Below are positions 5,645 to 5,660 of a DNA stretch of 5,660 nt, one piece after another. Made by a program: the position numbers and the translations under genes. The stretch spans positions 1 to 5,660 of the forward strand of contig CAZJLJ010000111.1 in the NCBI GenBank assembly GCA_964546935.1. Reading direction: 5' to 3'. Within the stretch, counting starts at the first letter, position 1, and every line of letters begins with the position of its first letter. The stretch comes from JALYTY01 sp964546935. GTDB taxonomy: Bacteria; Vulcanimicrobiota; Vulcanimicrobiia; Vulcanimicrobiales; Vulcanimicrobiaceae. The notes below the pieces were generated by a model that saw nothing but the letters and a program-made list of their open reading frames with translations, ran no database searches and had not been told where the DNA came from.

Positions 5645-5660
5645 CCGGCGTTTGTGCGTC

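Noticed and set aside
5463..5660. SAM riboswitch upstream of hom
   Set aside because: A terminator in a methionine-gene leader first suggests a SAM riboswitch, but I see no multi-helix junction of the SAM-I type or compact pseudoknot of the SAM-II type. The space is taken up by the translated Met/Cys ORF, which explains the layout better.
1..5660. Mobile elements, CRISPR arrays, tRNA or rRNA genes
   Set aside because: No transposase-like frame, regularly spaced repeats, cloverleaf with a CCA-type end or rRNA-like conserved stretch was seen on either strand.

Overview
The window is bacterial chromosome of moderate-to-high GC. It holds two exported-protein genes on the plus strand (left third) and a methionine-biosynthesis operon on the minus strand (right two thirds), read right to left. 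The organism cannot be fixed from sequence. Virginiamycin-B-lyase-like lipoproteins next to small secreted proteins, together with the acetylation/direct-sulfhydrylation methionine route, would fit a free-living soil-type bacterium of a poorly cultured phylum such as Eremiobacterota. That is a weak impression, not a call.

Left region (1-2013, plus strand). A small secreted protein with a Thr-rich linker and a C-terminal DUF5666-like beta domain (77-556, GTG start set by a strong Shine-Dalgarno) is closed by a clear intrinsic terminator (565-600). A lipoprotein (661-2013) follows, with a seven-bladed-looking propeller and an Ig-like C-terminal domain. Its 3' end overlaps the convergent metX by 20 bp, and no terminator is visible between them.

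Right region (1994-5660, minus strand). Three genes run hom (4286-5428), metY (2953-4257) and metX (1994-2956), spaced tightly: a 28-bp gap, then a GTGA stop/start overlap. Homoserine dehydrogenase makes homoserine, MetX O-acetylates it, and MetY replaces the acetate with sulfide to give homocysteine, the last precursor of methionine. The homoserine dehydrogenase has no recognisable C-terminal ACT regulatory domain, so allosteric feedback through that domain is probably absent.

The most interesting element is the roughly 230-base leader upstream of hom (5429-5660). It has a promoter (TTGACG, 17-bp spacer, extended TGG-TAGCCT) and, 7 nt after the -10 box, a 25-codon ORF whose residues 7-16 read MMCPMCCMQM. 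A strong intrinsic terminator (11-bp stem, 4-nt loop, U-tract) lies between this ORF and hom. A GC-rich segment inside the ORF, just after the Met/Cys cluster, can pair over 10 bp with the 5' arm of the terminator. Together these parts look like a ribosome-mediated transcription attenuator sensing methionine, and perhaps cysteine, through a probably leaderless leader peptide. I know of no description of this arrangement for a hom-metY-metX operon.
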